This document shows, one piece after another, positions 1-6,827 of a stretch of DNA of 9,659 bases. The number at the start of each line of letters is the position of its first letter. The first letter of the stretch is position 1. The notes beneath the pieces are model-generated. The model saw nothing but the letters and a program-made list of their open reading frames with translations. It was not told where the DNA came from and searched no databases. Both the position numbers and the translations under genes were made by a program. Source of the stretch: Gammaproteobacteria bacterium (GTDB lineage: Bacteria; Pseudomonadota; Gammaproteobacteria; Xanthomonadales; Xanthomonadaceae); assembly GCA_024642445.1 (NCBI GenBank), contig JAHEBG010000026.1, positions 1 to 9,659 on the forward strand, written 5' to 3'.

Positions 1-171
1 CGTGAAGACATCGGCAGCTATCTGGGTTTGGTGATTGAAACGGTAAGCCGCACCTTGGGAAAAATGCAGGATGAAGGGCTGATTGAAGTGAATGGCAGGG
101 AAGTCATCATTCTTGATATGGCCGGCCTGCATGGTGTGGTGCATCAAAGTCTGCCGCGTAAAATCGCTTAG
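1..171 (+). CDS. fnr: Fnr/Crp-family transcriptional regulator, C-terminal fragment
   Basis: This is the 3' end of a regulator gene entering from the left edge: 56 codons, then TAG at 169-171. The visible residues begin REDIGSYLGL and continue with IETVSRTLGK, which matches the helix-turn-helix of Fnr-type proteins (E. coli Fnr has VETISRLLG there). The Glu, Ser and Arg that contact TTGA half-sites in Fnr are kept, at visible residues 13, 16 and 17. The protein therefore probably binds TTGAY-N4-RTCAA boxes, and one such box lies in the ccoN promoter of this window. The N-terminal half, including the cysteines that would carry an oxygen-sensing [4Fe-4S] cluster, is outside the window. Fnr, Anr, FnrN and FixK-like cannot be separated on this fragment; a direct oxygen sensor is likely but unproven. 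The gene converges on the DsbD_2-like gene with overlapping stop codons. Confidence 0.88.
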   Translation, partial: REDIGSYLGLVIETVSRTLGKMQDEGLIEVNGREVIILDMAGLHGVVHQSLPRKIA

Positions 172-884
172 GCCAAACTACGGCAGCCCAACAAGGTCAG
201 CCAGCCGTGCAATACCGGCACCTGCATCAGCCACGGTGCCGCAGCGGTAATGGCGCCTGCCAGCAACACCGAAACCGCCAGCGTAATGCGCAGGCCATTG
301 TTGCTCAGAATTCCTGAAAAACGTGCACCAGAAAAACTGACGGCAGTCATCAGTGGCAGTGTACCCAGACCGAAGGCCAACATCAGCAGACTGCTGTGCA
401 AGGGGCTGGCTTCCAGCCAAGCGGCCAGCAGCATGCTGGTGCTCAATCCGCAAGGCAGCCAACCCCACAACGCGCCCAAGCCCAATGCGCGCCAAGGGTG
501 CGCCGAAGGCAAATGCCGTTGCAAGGAGGATACAAGACGCCAGATCAGACCATTGCCGGGCAAGGCAAAGGCCAGTTTCCTGGGAAACAGCAGGCGCAGG
601 GCGATCAGCATCAGAAACAGACCCATAAGGCTGCGCAGGCCCAGTGCCAGCTCCGGCTTACGCACGATACCGACAAATGCCGTTCCAAGCGTGCCAGCCA
701 ACAAACCGGCCAGAGTGTAGCTGCCAACCCTGCCCAGATTCAATGCCAGTGCATTGGCCCAAGCAGGGCCTTGCGATTTGGCACTCAATGACGTGGCGAT
801 ACCGCCGCACATCACAGAACAGTGCAACCCGCCCGAGATGCCGGTGAGAAATGCGGCGGATAGCACCAGGAAATCAATCGGCAT
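168..884 (-). CDS. DsbD_2 / 'sulfite exporter TauE/SafE-like' membrane protein of the cco maturation cluster
   Basis: A predicted 238-residue inner-membrane protein with about six hydrophobic segments. Two signatures place it in the DsbD_2 (cytochrome c biogenesis transmembrane region) group, often auto-annotated as sulfite exporter TauE/SafE or UreH-like: GLHCSVMCGG near residues 19-28, and WLPCGLS near 142-148. A conserved-looking NLGRVGSYTLAG stretch lies at about 49-60. I chose the ATG at 884 because the protein then starts MPIDFLVLSA and enters the membrane at once; it overlaps the end of ccoS by 11 bases, consistent with coupling. An in-frame upstream extension to 944 would lie wholly within ccoS and adds a non-hydrophobic leader. 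Such a gene commonly sits after ccoS in proteobacteria, for example near anr in Pseudomonas. The His-Cys-Met-Cys cluster suggests copper or thiol handling during oxidase assembly, but its substrate is not known to me. No reason to believe it moves sulfite. Confidence 0.82.
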   Translation of the reverse strand: MPIDFLVLSAAFLTGISGGLHCSVMCGGIATSLSAKSQGPAWANALALNLGRVGSYTLAGLLAGTLGTAFVGIVRKPELALGLRSLMGLFLMLIALRLLFPRKLAFALPGNGLIWRLVSSLQRHLPSAHPWRALGLGALWGWLPCGLSTSMLLAAWLEASPLHSSLLMLAFGLGTLPLMTAVSFSGARFSGILSNNGLRITLAVSVLLAGAITAAAPWLMQVPVLHGWLTLLGCRSLA

Positions 885-1047
885 CGGCAGCGCGGTCCTG
901 GCGAGGTTTGCTGTCATCGCTGAGGATGTCCAATGCCGCGGCATCCAGATTTTCGAATTGGCCTTTGCGCACTGCCCAGAAAAACGCCGCGATGCCGATA
1001 ATCAGCAATACCAGTGAAATAGGAATCAATGCCAGCAGAATATTCAT
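874..1047 (-). CDS. ccoS: cbb3-type cytochrome oxidase assembly protein CcoS
   Basis: A 57-residue protein, too small for many gene finders. It starts MNILLALIPISLVLLIIGIA, a single N-terminal membrane helix, followed by FFWAVRKGQFENLD and then DILSDDSKPR. The FFWAV..GQF.D/N motif after the helix and the acidic ILxDD tail are typical of CcoS, which is needed to obtain cbb3 oxidase with its cofactors (Rhodobacter work ties it to haem b/CuB insertion in CcoN). The ATG at 1047 overlaps the TGA of ccoI in an ATGA junction, and the 3' end overlaps the start of the following DsbD_2-like gene. Length is normal for the family (roughly 50-70 residues). There is no strong Shine-Dalgarno sequence, so translation is probably coupled to ccoI. 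The stop is TGA at 876-874. Confidence 0.92.
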   Translation of the reverse strand: MNILLALIPISLVLLIIGIAAFFWAVRKGQFENLDAAALDILSDDSKPRQDRAADAD

Positions 1048-3413
1048 GGTGTAGTCCGATAAATGCGCAGCGCATTCAAGGTCACCATCAGCGAAGAACC
1101 CGCCATGCCCAGTGAAGCATAGCCGGGATGGACGACGCCTGACAGGGCGATGATGACCGCAATGCCATTATACGCAATGGCCCAACGCAGATTTTGCCGC
1201 ATCAAATGCTGCATATGCCGGGCAATGGCGAATACTGGCTGGATTTGTTTCAAACCGGAGCGCATCAGCAGGATATCGGCATGGTTCTGCGCCAACCAAG
1301 AGCCCGAAGCCATCGCCATGGACACATCGGCCTGTGCCAGTACCGGCGCATCATTGATGCCGTCACCCACCATCAATACCGTATGGCCCGCATCCTGCAA
1401 TTTCTGGACATAGGCCAGCTTGCTCTCGGGTGTGGCCCGCGCTTCGGCATGTTCTATGGCCAATGCCGTTGCAACAGCTTGCACGCGGTCCTTGCTGTCG
1501 CCGCTGAGCAGGTGGCGTTGCATTCGGCTTTCTGCCATCCATTTCAGGTCATCGGCGGCATCGGGTTTCAACGGATCCTGCAACAGGAATTGTGCCAAGA
1601 CCACGCCATCCTTGCTAAGCCAAATGCCTTGGTCGGGTTGTCCCGGTGCCGAAAATGCGGCCTTGCCCAAACGGTACTCGGCATTGTCGCAATGGCCCAT
1701 TACGCCTTGGCCGGCAGCAACGCGTAGGTTTTCGAACGCCAAAGGCGCAAGCGCCTGTTGTTCGAAGGCGGCAGCCAATGGATGTTTCGAACCCAGCTCC
1801 AAACTGTAGGCCAGGTGCAGAGCACGCGCTTCATCGGCGTCCGCAAAAACGTTTATAGCCATAATTTGGCTATGGCCGGTGGTAAGCGTACCGGTTTTGT
1901 CGAAAACCACCTGTGTTACGTCCGTAAGTTTCGCCAGAGCATCCGGAGCCAATACCAAAACGCCCTGGCGTGCCAATGCGTCGAATGCCGAAGACAGTGC
2001 GGCGGGTACTGCAAGCGTCAGTGCGCAAGGGCAGGCGGCCACCAGCACTGCCAACGCCACAGAGAAGGCTTTGTCGGGCTGTATCTGCCACCAGACGGCA
2101 AACGCCGCTACGGTAACGCCGAACATCAGAACTACAAATCGTGAGGCCAGCCGTTCCGCCCAAAGATGTTCCTTGGGCCGGGTGTTCTGTGCCTGCTGCA
2201 CCAGCCGTAGGATTTGTGACAGCCGGGTTTGTGCGCCGGTTTCCTCAACACGCATTTCACCGCTGGCAGCGCCGACCACGCTTCCGGCCAAAACCCGTTC
2301 GCCTTTCCGCCGGGTCTGAAGCGTGGATTCACCGGTCAACAGCGACTCGTCGACATCCAATGCTTCAGAAAGCAACAGGCCGTCGGCGGCTACCGCTTCA
2401 CCTGCGGGCAGGAACAGAATATCCCCGGGGCTTACCTGTTCAACGGGGCATTGCACCTTCAAGCCATCCTGATTCCGCCAGGCAAATTGCGGCTGTGCTC
2501 TGGCCAGTAAATCCACTTGGGCGCGTGCGCTCCGGCGTGCAAAACGCTCCAGAATACGCGCGCTCAGCAGAAAGAAAACGAACATGGCGGCGGCATCGAA
2601 CCAGATATGGTCGCCGCCGGTCAAAGTCTGGTAAAGGCTGGCGAAATAGGCCAAAAGGATGCTGCTGGCAGCCAGCGTGTCCATTCCCAATTGGCGTTGA
2701 CGCAGTTCACGCAGCATGCCACGTATGAATTCGCTGCCGGAGTAGAACACCACCGGAGAGCACAGAAGAAAGGTAAGCCAACGGAAAAAATCCCGTGTGG
2801 CCAAAGGCATGGCTTTGGCGGTATCCAGATACAGCGCTTCCGAAAACATCATGGTTTGCGTAGTTACCAATGCGGCCAGACCCAGCTTCAACAGCAGCCG
2901 GTTACGCTCCTTGCGCTGGTCACGCTCGTACGCCTCGTTTACCGAAAGGTAGGGCCGATAGCCAAGCTCCGCCAGGCGTCGACAGATAGCCGACAACTGT
3001 ACCTTGTCCGGATGCCAAGCCACATCGATACGGCCGGTGATGGCATTGGCGTCGGCCGAACGTATTCCCGGTATTTTCAACAAGGCGTTCTGAATCAGCC
3101 ATGCGCAGGCAGCACAATGCATGCCGTCGCTTAGCAGAGTGATGCTTGCGCTCTCCGGGCTAGAAAGCACATGCAAGCGTTGAATGTCTTCCCGATCCCA
3201 GGCGGTATAGTCCAATGCCGAGGCATCGACACGTCCGGCCTCTTTGCTGCGCAACAGGTAATAGTCGCCCAGCCCTTCCTGGTCAATCCATTGCGCAGCA
3301 TGCGCACAGCCATTGCAGCAGAACCGTTGCGGCATGTTGGAAATATCGAGCGTTACTGCATTGAAGCCCAGGGGCTCAAGACAATGGAAGCACGCCGCAG
3401 GCTTCGCATCCAC
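1044..3413 (-). CDS. ccoI: Copper-translocating P1B-type ATPase CcoI/FixI for cbb3 oxidase maturation
   Basis: A 789-residue heavy-metal P-type ATPase that exports Cu(I) from the cytoplasm for the CuB site of CcoN. In the numbering from the chosen start: CFHC at 8-11 and CCNGC at 32-36 (the cysteine-rich N-terminus typical of CcoI/FixI), a heavy-metal-associated domain with CAAC at 100-103, phosphatase motif TGES at 360-363, the copper-path CPC at 461-463, phosphorylation motif DKTGT with Asp505, SKHP at about 542-545, and GDGINDAP from about 683. Eight membrane helices are expected; the last contains GMAGSSLMVTLNALR, the MxxSS motif of copper ATPases. The start is uncertain. I prefer GTG at 3413, six bases after the ccoH stop, because it leaves a short lead to CFHC. 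A TTG at 3488 would add 25 residues overlapping ccoH, and neither has a convincing ribosome binding site. The gene ends in an ATGA overlap with ccoS. Confidence 0.95.
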   Translation of the reverse strand: MDAKPAACFHCLEPLGFNAVTLDISNMPQRFCCNGCAHAAQWIDQEGLGDYYLLRSKEAGRVDASALDYTAWDREDIQRLHVLSSPESASITLLSDGMHCAACAWLIQNALLKIPGIRSADANAITGRIDVAWHPDKVQLSAICRRLAELGYRPYLSVNEAYERDQRKERNRLLLKLGLAALVTTQTMMFSEALYLDTAKAMPLATRDFFRWLTFLLCSPVVFYSGSEFIRGMLRELRQRQLGMDTLAASSILLAYFASLYQTLTGGDHIWFDAAAMFVFFLLSARILERFARRSARAQVDLLARAQPQFAWRNQDGLKVQCPVEQVSPGDILFLPAGEAVAADGLLLSEALDVDESLLTGESTLQTRRKGERVLAGSVVGAASGEMRVEETGAQTRLSQILRLVQQAQNTRPKEHLWAERLASRFVVLMFGVTVAAFAVWWQIQPDKAFSVALAVLVAACPCALTLAVPAALSSAFDALARQGVLVLAPDALAKLTDVTQVVFDKTGTLTTGHSQIMAINVFADADEARALHLAYSLELGSKHPLAAAFEQQALAPLAFENLRVAAGQGVMGHCDNAEYRLGKAAFSAPGQPDQGIWLSKDGVVLAQFLLQDPLKPDAADDLKWMAESRMQRHLLSGDSKDRVQAVATALAIEHAEARATPESKLAYVQKLQDAGHTVLMVGDGINDAPVLAQADVSMAMASGSWLAQNHADILLMRSGLKQIQPVFAIARHMQHLMRQNLRWAIAYNGIAVIIALSGVVHPGYASLGMAGSSLMVTLNALRIYRTTP

Positions 3414-3418
3414 GGCAA

Positions 3419-3922
3419 TTACAGCGCGGTGTGCGAAGGCGTAAGGATGATGTCGCCATCCGAAGAATAGGTGCCGACCAGACGCCAAGTGCCGCTGATG
3501 TTAGCCACCACTACTTGCTGGGGTACGAACGGCAGGGGTTTGGCCAGACTGCCTGTATTGCTGTCCAATTCAATGGAAACGTCCTGTTTGGCAAATTGTG
3601 GATGCACGAACAGAATCTGCAATTTACTGCGCATGGCCGATTCCGGTGTGATCTGAATTTGAATCTGCCATGGCTTGTGCGTTCGATCGATTCGCAATAG
3701 GCCGCGGTATCCCAGGCGGTTTGCGGCAGCATCCGCGGGGCTTTGCAGGGTCTGGGTTTGGGCAATGCGTTCTACAGGAGACGGCACCGAATCAAGCTCT
3801 CCGGAGCGCAGGGCGATGATCAGAGTGGCAATGCCGGCAACAACCGTTAAAGCCGGAATACCGACCATCAACCAAACCATCGGTTCCTGTATTGCCTTGC
3901 GTTGCCGGGTACTGCCGTTCAT
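3419..3922 (-). CDS. ccoH: FixH/CcoH family cbb3 oxidase assembly protein
   Basis: A 167-residue protein with one N-terminal membrane helix (about residues 15-37, within EPMVWLMVGIPALTVVAGIA) and a periplasmic domain. The EP..WL..GIPAL.VVAG pattern at the helix, a FVHP...QD...EL stretch around 105-118 and GTWRLVGTY at about 144-152 fit the FixH family. In Rhodobacter CcoH is a membrane protein that associates with, and is needed for stable assembly of, the cbb3 oxidase; its biochemical role is less clear than that of CcoI. The gene starts in an ATGA overlap with the ccoG stop (3919-3922), and its TAA at 3421-3419 lies only five bases before the preferred ccoI start. Its position between ccoG and ccoI is the standard one for this cluster and adds weight to a fairly weak sequence match. 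Confidence 0.9.
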   Translation of the reverse strand: MNGSTRQRKAIQEPMVWLMVGIPALTVVAGIATLIIALRSGELDSVPSPVERIAQTQTLQSPADAAANRLGYRGLLRIDRTHKPWQIQIQITPESAMRSKLQILFVHPQFAKQDVSIELDSNTGSLAKPLPFVPQQVVVANISGTWRLVGTYSSDGDIILTPSHTAL

Positions 3923-5460
3923 GGCATGGGCCCGAAGAACCGGGATTCTTCAACTACCATTTCAGTCATATCGGAACTTGCGACTTCGAAGTACACGTCT
4001 TTGCGGCCGCTCACGGTGCCGGATTCCGCGCGCAGCGTGACCGGAACGGTGAGTACCTGTTCCGGTTCGGCGGTCACCGTCAGTTCGCCGTCGCGCAGTC
4101 GAATGGCACTGTCTGTGCGCAGTTGTATGCGGAAGCTGCGCGTGCCTCCGGTTTTATTGACCAAACGCAGGGTATAGGCGTTCTCGATGCCGCCGTCATT
4201 GGCCACTCGATATAAGGTCTGGTCGCGGATGACGTCTACCAACAAGGGTTTGCGCAGTGCGATGCCGATTGCCGTACCGACCAGCAGCGCCGTCAGCAAT
4301 GCACCATAGATGATGATGCGTGGTCTGAGCAGACGCACTTTATGGCCGGTCAGCGCATTGTGGGTGGTGTAGCGCACCAGGCCTTTGGGATAGCCCATTT
4401 TATCCATGACTTCGTCGCAGGCATCGATGCAGGCGCCACAGGCGATACATTCGTATTGCAAGCCATTGCGGATATCGATGCCCGTTGGACAGACCTGAAC
4501 GCAGATGGTGCAGTCGATGCAATCGCCGAGCTGGGTGTTTTCAGATACGCGGGTCTCGATCAGATCGTGGCCCAGATCGTCCACGATCAGTCCAGTGGAA
4601 ATCGCGGCATCGCCGGTGTGCCGGGTTTTGGCGTTGGCTACCACATAGCGGGTGGCCAAGGTTTCATCGATCAATCCACGTTCACGTTCCAGCACGCTGT
4701 TCAAGCTATTTTTTTTACGTGCGCCCCGCGGTTCGCCGCGTTTGGCATCGTAGCTAATAATCAAGGTATTGCGGTCGAACATGGCGCTCTGGAAACGGGC
4801 ATACGGGCACATGTATTTGCATACCTGTTCACGCAGAACTCCGGCATTGCCCCAAGTGGCAATGGAATAGAACAGCAACCAGAAAACAGCCCAGCCCGAA
4901 GCAGAGCCGGCCAACAAATCGGCCGTCAGTTCACGGATCGGCGTGAAGAAGCCAACGAATGTCAGTCCGGTCCAAAGCGCGAACAGTATCCAGAGCAGGT
5001 ATTTGCTGCCTTTACGGCGCAGTTTGGTTAAATCCCAGGGCGAAGCATCCAGCTTTATGCGTTGCGCGCGGTTGCCTTCGGTCCAGCGTTCCATCCACAT
5101 GAACACTTCGGTCCATACCGTTTGCGGGCAGGCGTATCCGCACCACAGCCGGCCGGCAACCGCGGTGAAAAAAAACAAGGATAACGCCGCGATGATCAGC
5201 AGCAGCGCCAGGAAAAAGAAGTCCTGGGGCCAGAACGTCAACCAGAGAATATAGAATTTCCGTGCCGGCAGGTCGAATAAGACGGCCTGATGCCCGTCAA
5301 CCTGCAGCCATGGCATGAAGTAATACAGGCCGAGCAAAATATAAACGGCGGCATGCCTGAGCTTCTGGAAAATTCCCTCTACTTCCCGAGGATAGACCTT
5401 GCGCTCGGAAACATACATCGCGTTGTCATCGATGACCTCGCTCGGAATCTTTTGACCCAT
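3919..5460 (-). CDS. ccoG: Cytochrome c oxidase accessory protein CcoG/FixG/RdxA (ferredoxin-like, with an insertion)
   Basis: A 513-residue membrane iron-sulfur protein. Order: an N-terminal RKVYPREVEG motif (20-29), PWLQVDGHQAVLFDLPARKF (50-69), several helices, WCGYACPQTVW with Cys107 and Cys111, CKYMCPY with Cys214 and Cys218, then two [4Fe-4S] motifs: C314, C317, C320, C324 and C338, C341, C344, C348. A further helix near 380-402 is followed by a C-terminal beta-rich periplasmic domain. CcoG in Rhodobacter has been characterised as a Cu(II) reductase supplying Cu(I) for oxidase maturation; this role is inferred here from family membership. Odd feature: about 50 residues (roughly 251-309) separate GEPRGARKK from GDCIDC, where the CcoG proteins I know have only around a dozen. 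ATG at 5460 is preceded by AAAGG nine bases upstream; it lies 12 bases after the unnamed small gene, and overlaps ccoH by ATGA. Confidence 0.95.
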   Translation of the reverse strand: MGQKIPSEVIDDNAMYVSERKVYPREVEGIFQKLRHAAVYILLGLYYFMPWLQVDGHQAVLFDLPARKFYILWLTFWPQDFFFLALLLIIAALSLFFFTAVAGRLWCGYACPQTVWTEVFMWMERWTEGNRAQRIKLDASPWDLTKLRRKGSKYLLWILFALWTGLTFVGFFTPIRELTADLLAGSASGWAVFWLLFYSIATWGNAGVLREQVCKYMCPYARFQSAMFDRNTLIISYDAKRGEPRGARKKNSLNSVLERERGLIDETLATRYVVANAKTRHTGDAAISTGLIVDDLGHDLIETRVSENTQLGDCIDCTICVQVCPTGIDIRNGLQYECIACGACIDACDEVMDKMGYPKGLVRYTTHNALTGHKVRLLRPRIIIYGALLTALLVGTAIGIALRKPLLVDVIRDQTLYRVANDGGIENAYTLRLVNKTGGTRSFRIQLRTDSAIRLRDGELTVTAEPEQVLTVPVTLRAESGTVSGRKDVYFEVASSDMTEMVVEESRFFGPMP

Positions 5461-5472
5461 CTCGTACGGCCT

Positions 5473-5766
5473 TTAATCGGTTGGCGGAACGTTGAATCGG
5501 CTGGCGGGACGCAACAGAATCCAGGTGAACAGACACGCACTGGCGGTGGCCAGCCAGAACATGAAAAAGGCTATGCTGTAGCCGGCCTCGCGGCTGATTT
5601 CCAGCCCTGGAAAGGTGATGTCGCGCAGCTGCAAGGGATCAATGAATGCAAAAAATACCATAGTGGCGATGCAGGCCGAAAAAAATGAGGGCCAAAGCAC
5701 CGCGCCGATTTTCTGGGACAGCGGTCTCGGCGGGTGGTCGAATGGCTGCTCGGCGCGGACTTTCAT
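5473..5766 (-). CDS. Conserved-context small membrane protein between ccoP and ccoG, function unknown
   Basis: A 97-residue protein with no named family that I recognise. It has a basic/polar N-terminus (about 1-17), a first membrane helix around 23-42 containing WPSFFSACIATMVFFAF, a short FIDPLQLRDITFPGLEIS loop, and a second hydrophobic stretch at about 62-87 containing YSIAFFMFWLATASACLFTW, then a short polar tail. There are no cysteine pairs suited to haem or metal binding. The ATG overlaps the ccoP stop as TAATG and has no clear ribosome binding site, so translation probably restarts after ccoP. I recall, without being able to check, similar small two-helix proteins at this position in xanthomonad-type cco operons. 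Its place between the last structural subunit and the first assembly gene suggests an oxidase subunit or assembly aid; this is inference only. Confidence 0.8.
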   Translation of the reverse strand: MKVRAEQPFDHPPRPLSQKIGAVLWPSFFSACIATMVFFAFIDPLQLRDITFPGLEISREAGYSIAFFMFWLATASACLFTWILLRPASRFNVPPTD

Positions 5767-6686
5767 TATTTTTTCGGTTGCGACAACGAATACACGTAGG
5801 CTGCGGCAAGTCGTGCTTCGGTTTCACCGATCAACGGCAATTGCGCCGGCATTTGACCGTTTCGGCCGTTGACCAAACCGTATTTAATGTCTTCAAGACT
5901 GCTGCCGTACAACCAGTCGTTGTCGGTAAGATTAGGTGCCCCTAGTAAAGGCATGCCTTTGCCGTCGGCGCCATGGCAGGCGGCACAGACGCCGGCATAA
6001 AGCTTGCCACCGGCCGTTGCCAAGGCTTCATCCACCTTCAAGCCGGACAGACTCTGCACGTACACGGCAGTTTCGGTAATGGCCTGTTCACTGCCCAACA
6101 GAGGCGCCATGGGCGGCATCACGCTTTGCCGACCCTCGGGAACATTGACGCCATGCGGCACCGTGGTCAGGATTTCTTCGGGCTCGCCGCTAAATTTCCA
6201 GATGCCATCGCTGAGATTTGGAAAGCCCTTGCCGCCGGCGGCGTTGGAGCCATGACAAACCGCGCAGTTGTTACTGAAAATCTGGCTGCCGGTTACCAAT
6301 GCCACAGGGTCGGCGGCAATGGCATCGATGCCTTTGCCGTCAAAACGGGCATACAGAACTTTAAGTTTTTCATCGGCCTTGGCTTTCTCCGCATCGTGTT
6401 GCGAACGGGAGCTCCAGTTGCCTTTGCCCTCAACTTTGTCGGCACTGGGATACCAAATTAGGTAGGCGATGGCGAACACAATGGTCAGATAAAACAGGTT
6501 AATCCACCAGCGCGGCAGCGGCTTGTTGTATTCGGTCAAATCACCGTCCCAGACGTGCCCGGTGGTTTCGGTGCTGGACTGGGTGTCGTTGTTGCCGCGT
6601 TTTTTGGACGTTACCCAAAGCAGCCAGGTTGAGGCAATCAGGGTAATGACGGTCAAAGCGATGACGTAGTAGGACCAGAATGTCAT
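5766..6686 (-). CDS. ccoP: cbb3-type cytochrome c oxidase subunit III CcoP, di-haem cytochrome c
   Basis: A 306-residue membrane-anchored cytochrome that takes electrons from soluble cytochromes and passes them to CcoO/CcoN. Two helices are visible, at about 5-24 and 60-78; the segment between them contains VWDGDLTEYNKPLPRWW, a hallmark of CcoP. This is the two-helix architecture seen in Pseudomonas rather than the single-helix form. Two c-type haem sites follow: CAVCH at 141-145 with a candidate axial Met in SVMPPM (190/193), and CAACH at 234-238 with Met279 in NGQMPAQ. Length and motif spacing are normal. The ATG at 6686 overlaps the ccoQ stop (ATGA), and GGAG sits eight bases upstream. The TAA is shared with the ATG of the following small gene. 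Haem attachment would be by the cytochrome c maturation system, which is not in this window. Confidence 0.97.
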   Translation of the reverse strand: MTFWSYYVIALTVITLIASTWLLWVTSKKRGNNDTQSSTETTGHVWDGDLTEYNKPLPRWWINLFYLTIVFAIAYLIWYPSADKVEGKGNWSSRSQHDAEKAKADEKLKVLYARFDGKGIDAIAADPVALVTGSQIFSNNCAVCHGSNAAGGKGFPNLSDGIWKFSGEPEEILTTVPHGVNVPEGRQSVMPPMAPLLGSEQAITETAVYVQSLSGLKVDEALATAGGKLYAGVCAACHGADGKGMPLLGAPNLTDNDWLYGSSLEDIKYGLVNGRNGQMPAQLPLIGETEARLAAAYVYSLSQPKK

Positions 6687-6823
6687 AAAGGGTTCTCCGG
6701 CGAGTCGTCCAAGGCAAGGCGTGCTGCTTCATCAAAGGCCGCGCGGCGCTTCGAGCTGAACACCCAAACGGTTCCGATGACGAATAGAATCAATAACGTG
6801 GTGGTGATTATTCCTGAAAGCAT
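6683..6823 (-). CDS. ccoQ: cbb3-type cytochrome oxidase subunit CcoQ (FixQ)
   Basis: A 46-residue single-helix protein starting MLSGIITTTLLILFVIGTVW and continuing VFSSKRRAAFDEAARLAL to an acidic, proline-containing tail. This pattern (short periplasmic start, one helix, then a basic stretch with R.AFDEAA.L.L) is that of CcoQ/FixQ. The protein has no cofactor; CcoQ has been reported to stabilise the oxidase. The open frame runs further upstream to 6946, but that part is an out-of-frame shadow of ccoO. The start at 6823 is fixed by AAGGA seven bases upstream and by its place four bases after the ccoO stop. It ends in an ATGA overlap with ccoP. Order N-O-Q-P is standard. Confidence 0.92.
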   Translation of the reverse strand: MLSGIITTTLLILFVIGTVWVFSSKRRAAFDEAARLALDDSPENPL

Positions 6824-6827
6824 GAGG

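Noticed and set aside
151..186. Possible Rho-independent terminator at the fnr/DsbD_2-like junction (CTGCCG ... CGGCAG)
   Set aside because: Six-base stem, 24-base loop and no T-run on either strand; not a convincing terminator.
885..944. Twenty-residue N-terminal extension of the DsbD_2-like protein
   Set aside because: It lies fully inside ccoS and lacks hydrophobic or signal character; the ATG at 884 gives a normal membrane start.
2141..3134. Two long plus-strand open frames (195 and 205 codons) opposite ccoI
   Set aside because: Antisense shadows of the P-type ATPase gene, with Arg/Pro/Gln-rich low-quality translations and no ribosome binding site that stands out.
4342..5031. A 229-codon open frame on the plus strand, opposite ccoG
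   Set aside because: Antisense to the strongly conserved iron-sulfur and membrane segments of ccoG; no domain pattern.
5168..5175. Second 8-base homopolymer (T8 on the ccoG coding strand)
   Set aside because: It encodes part of a conserved run of Phe residues in a membrane helix (LFFFTAV), so amino-acid composition explains it.
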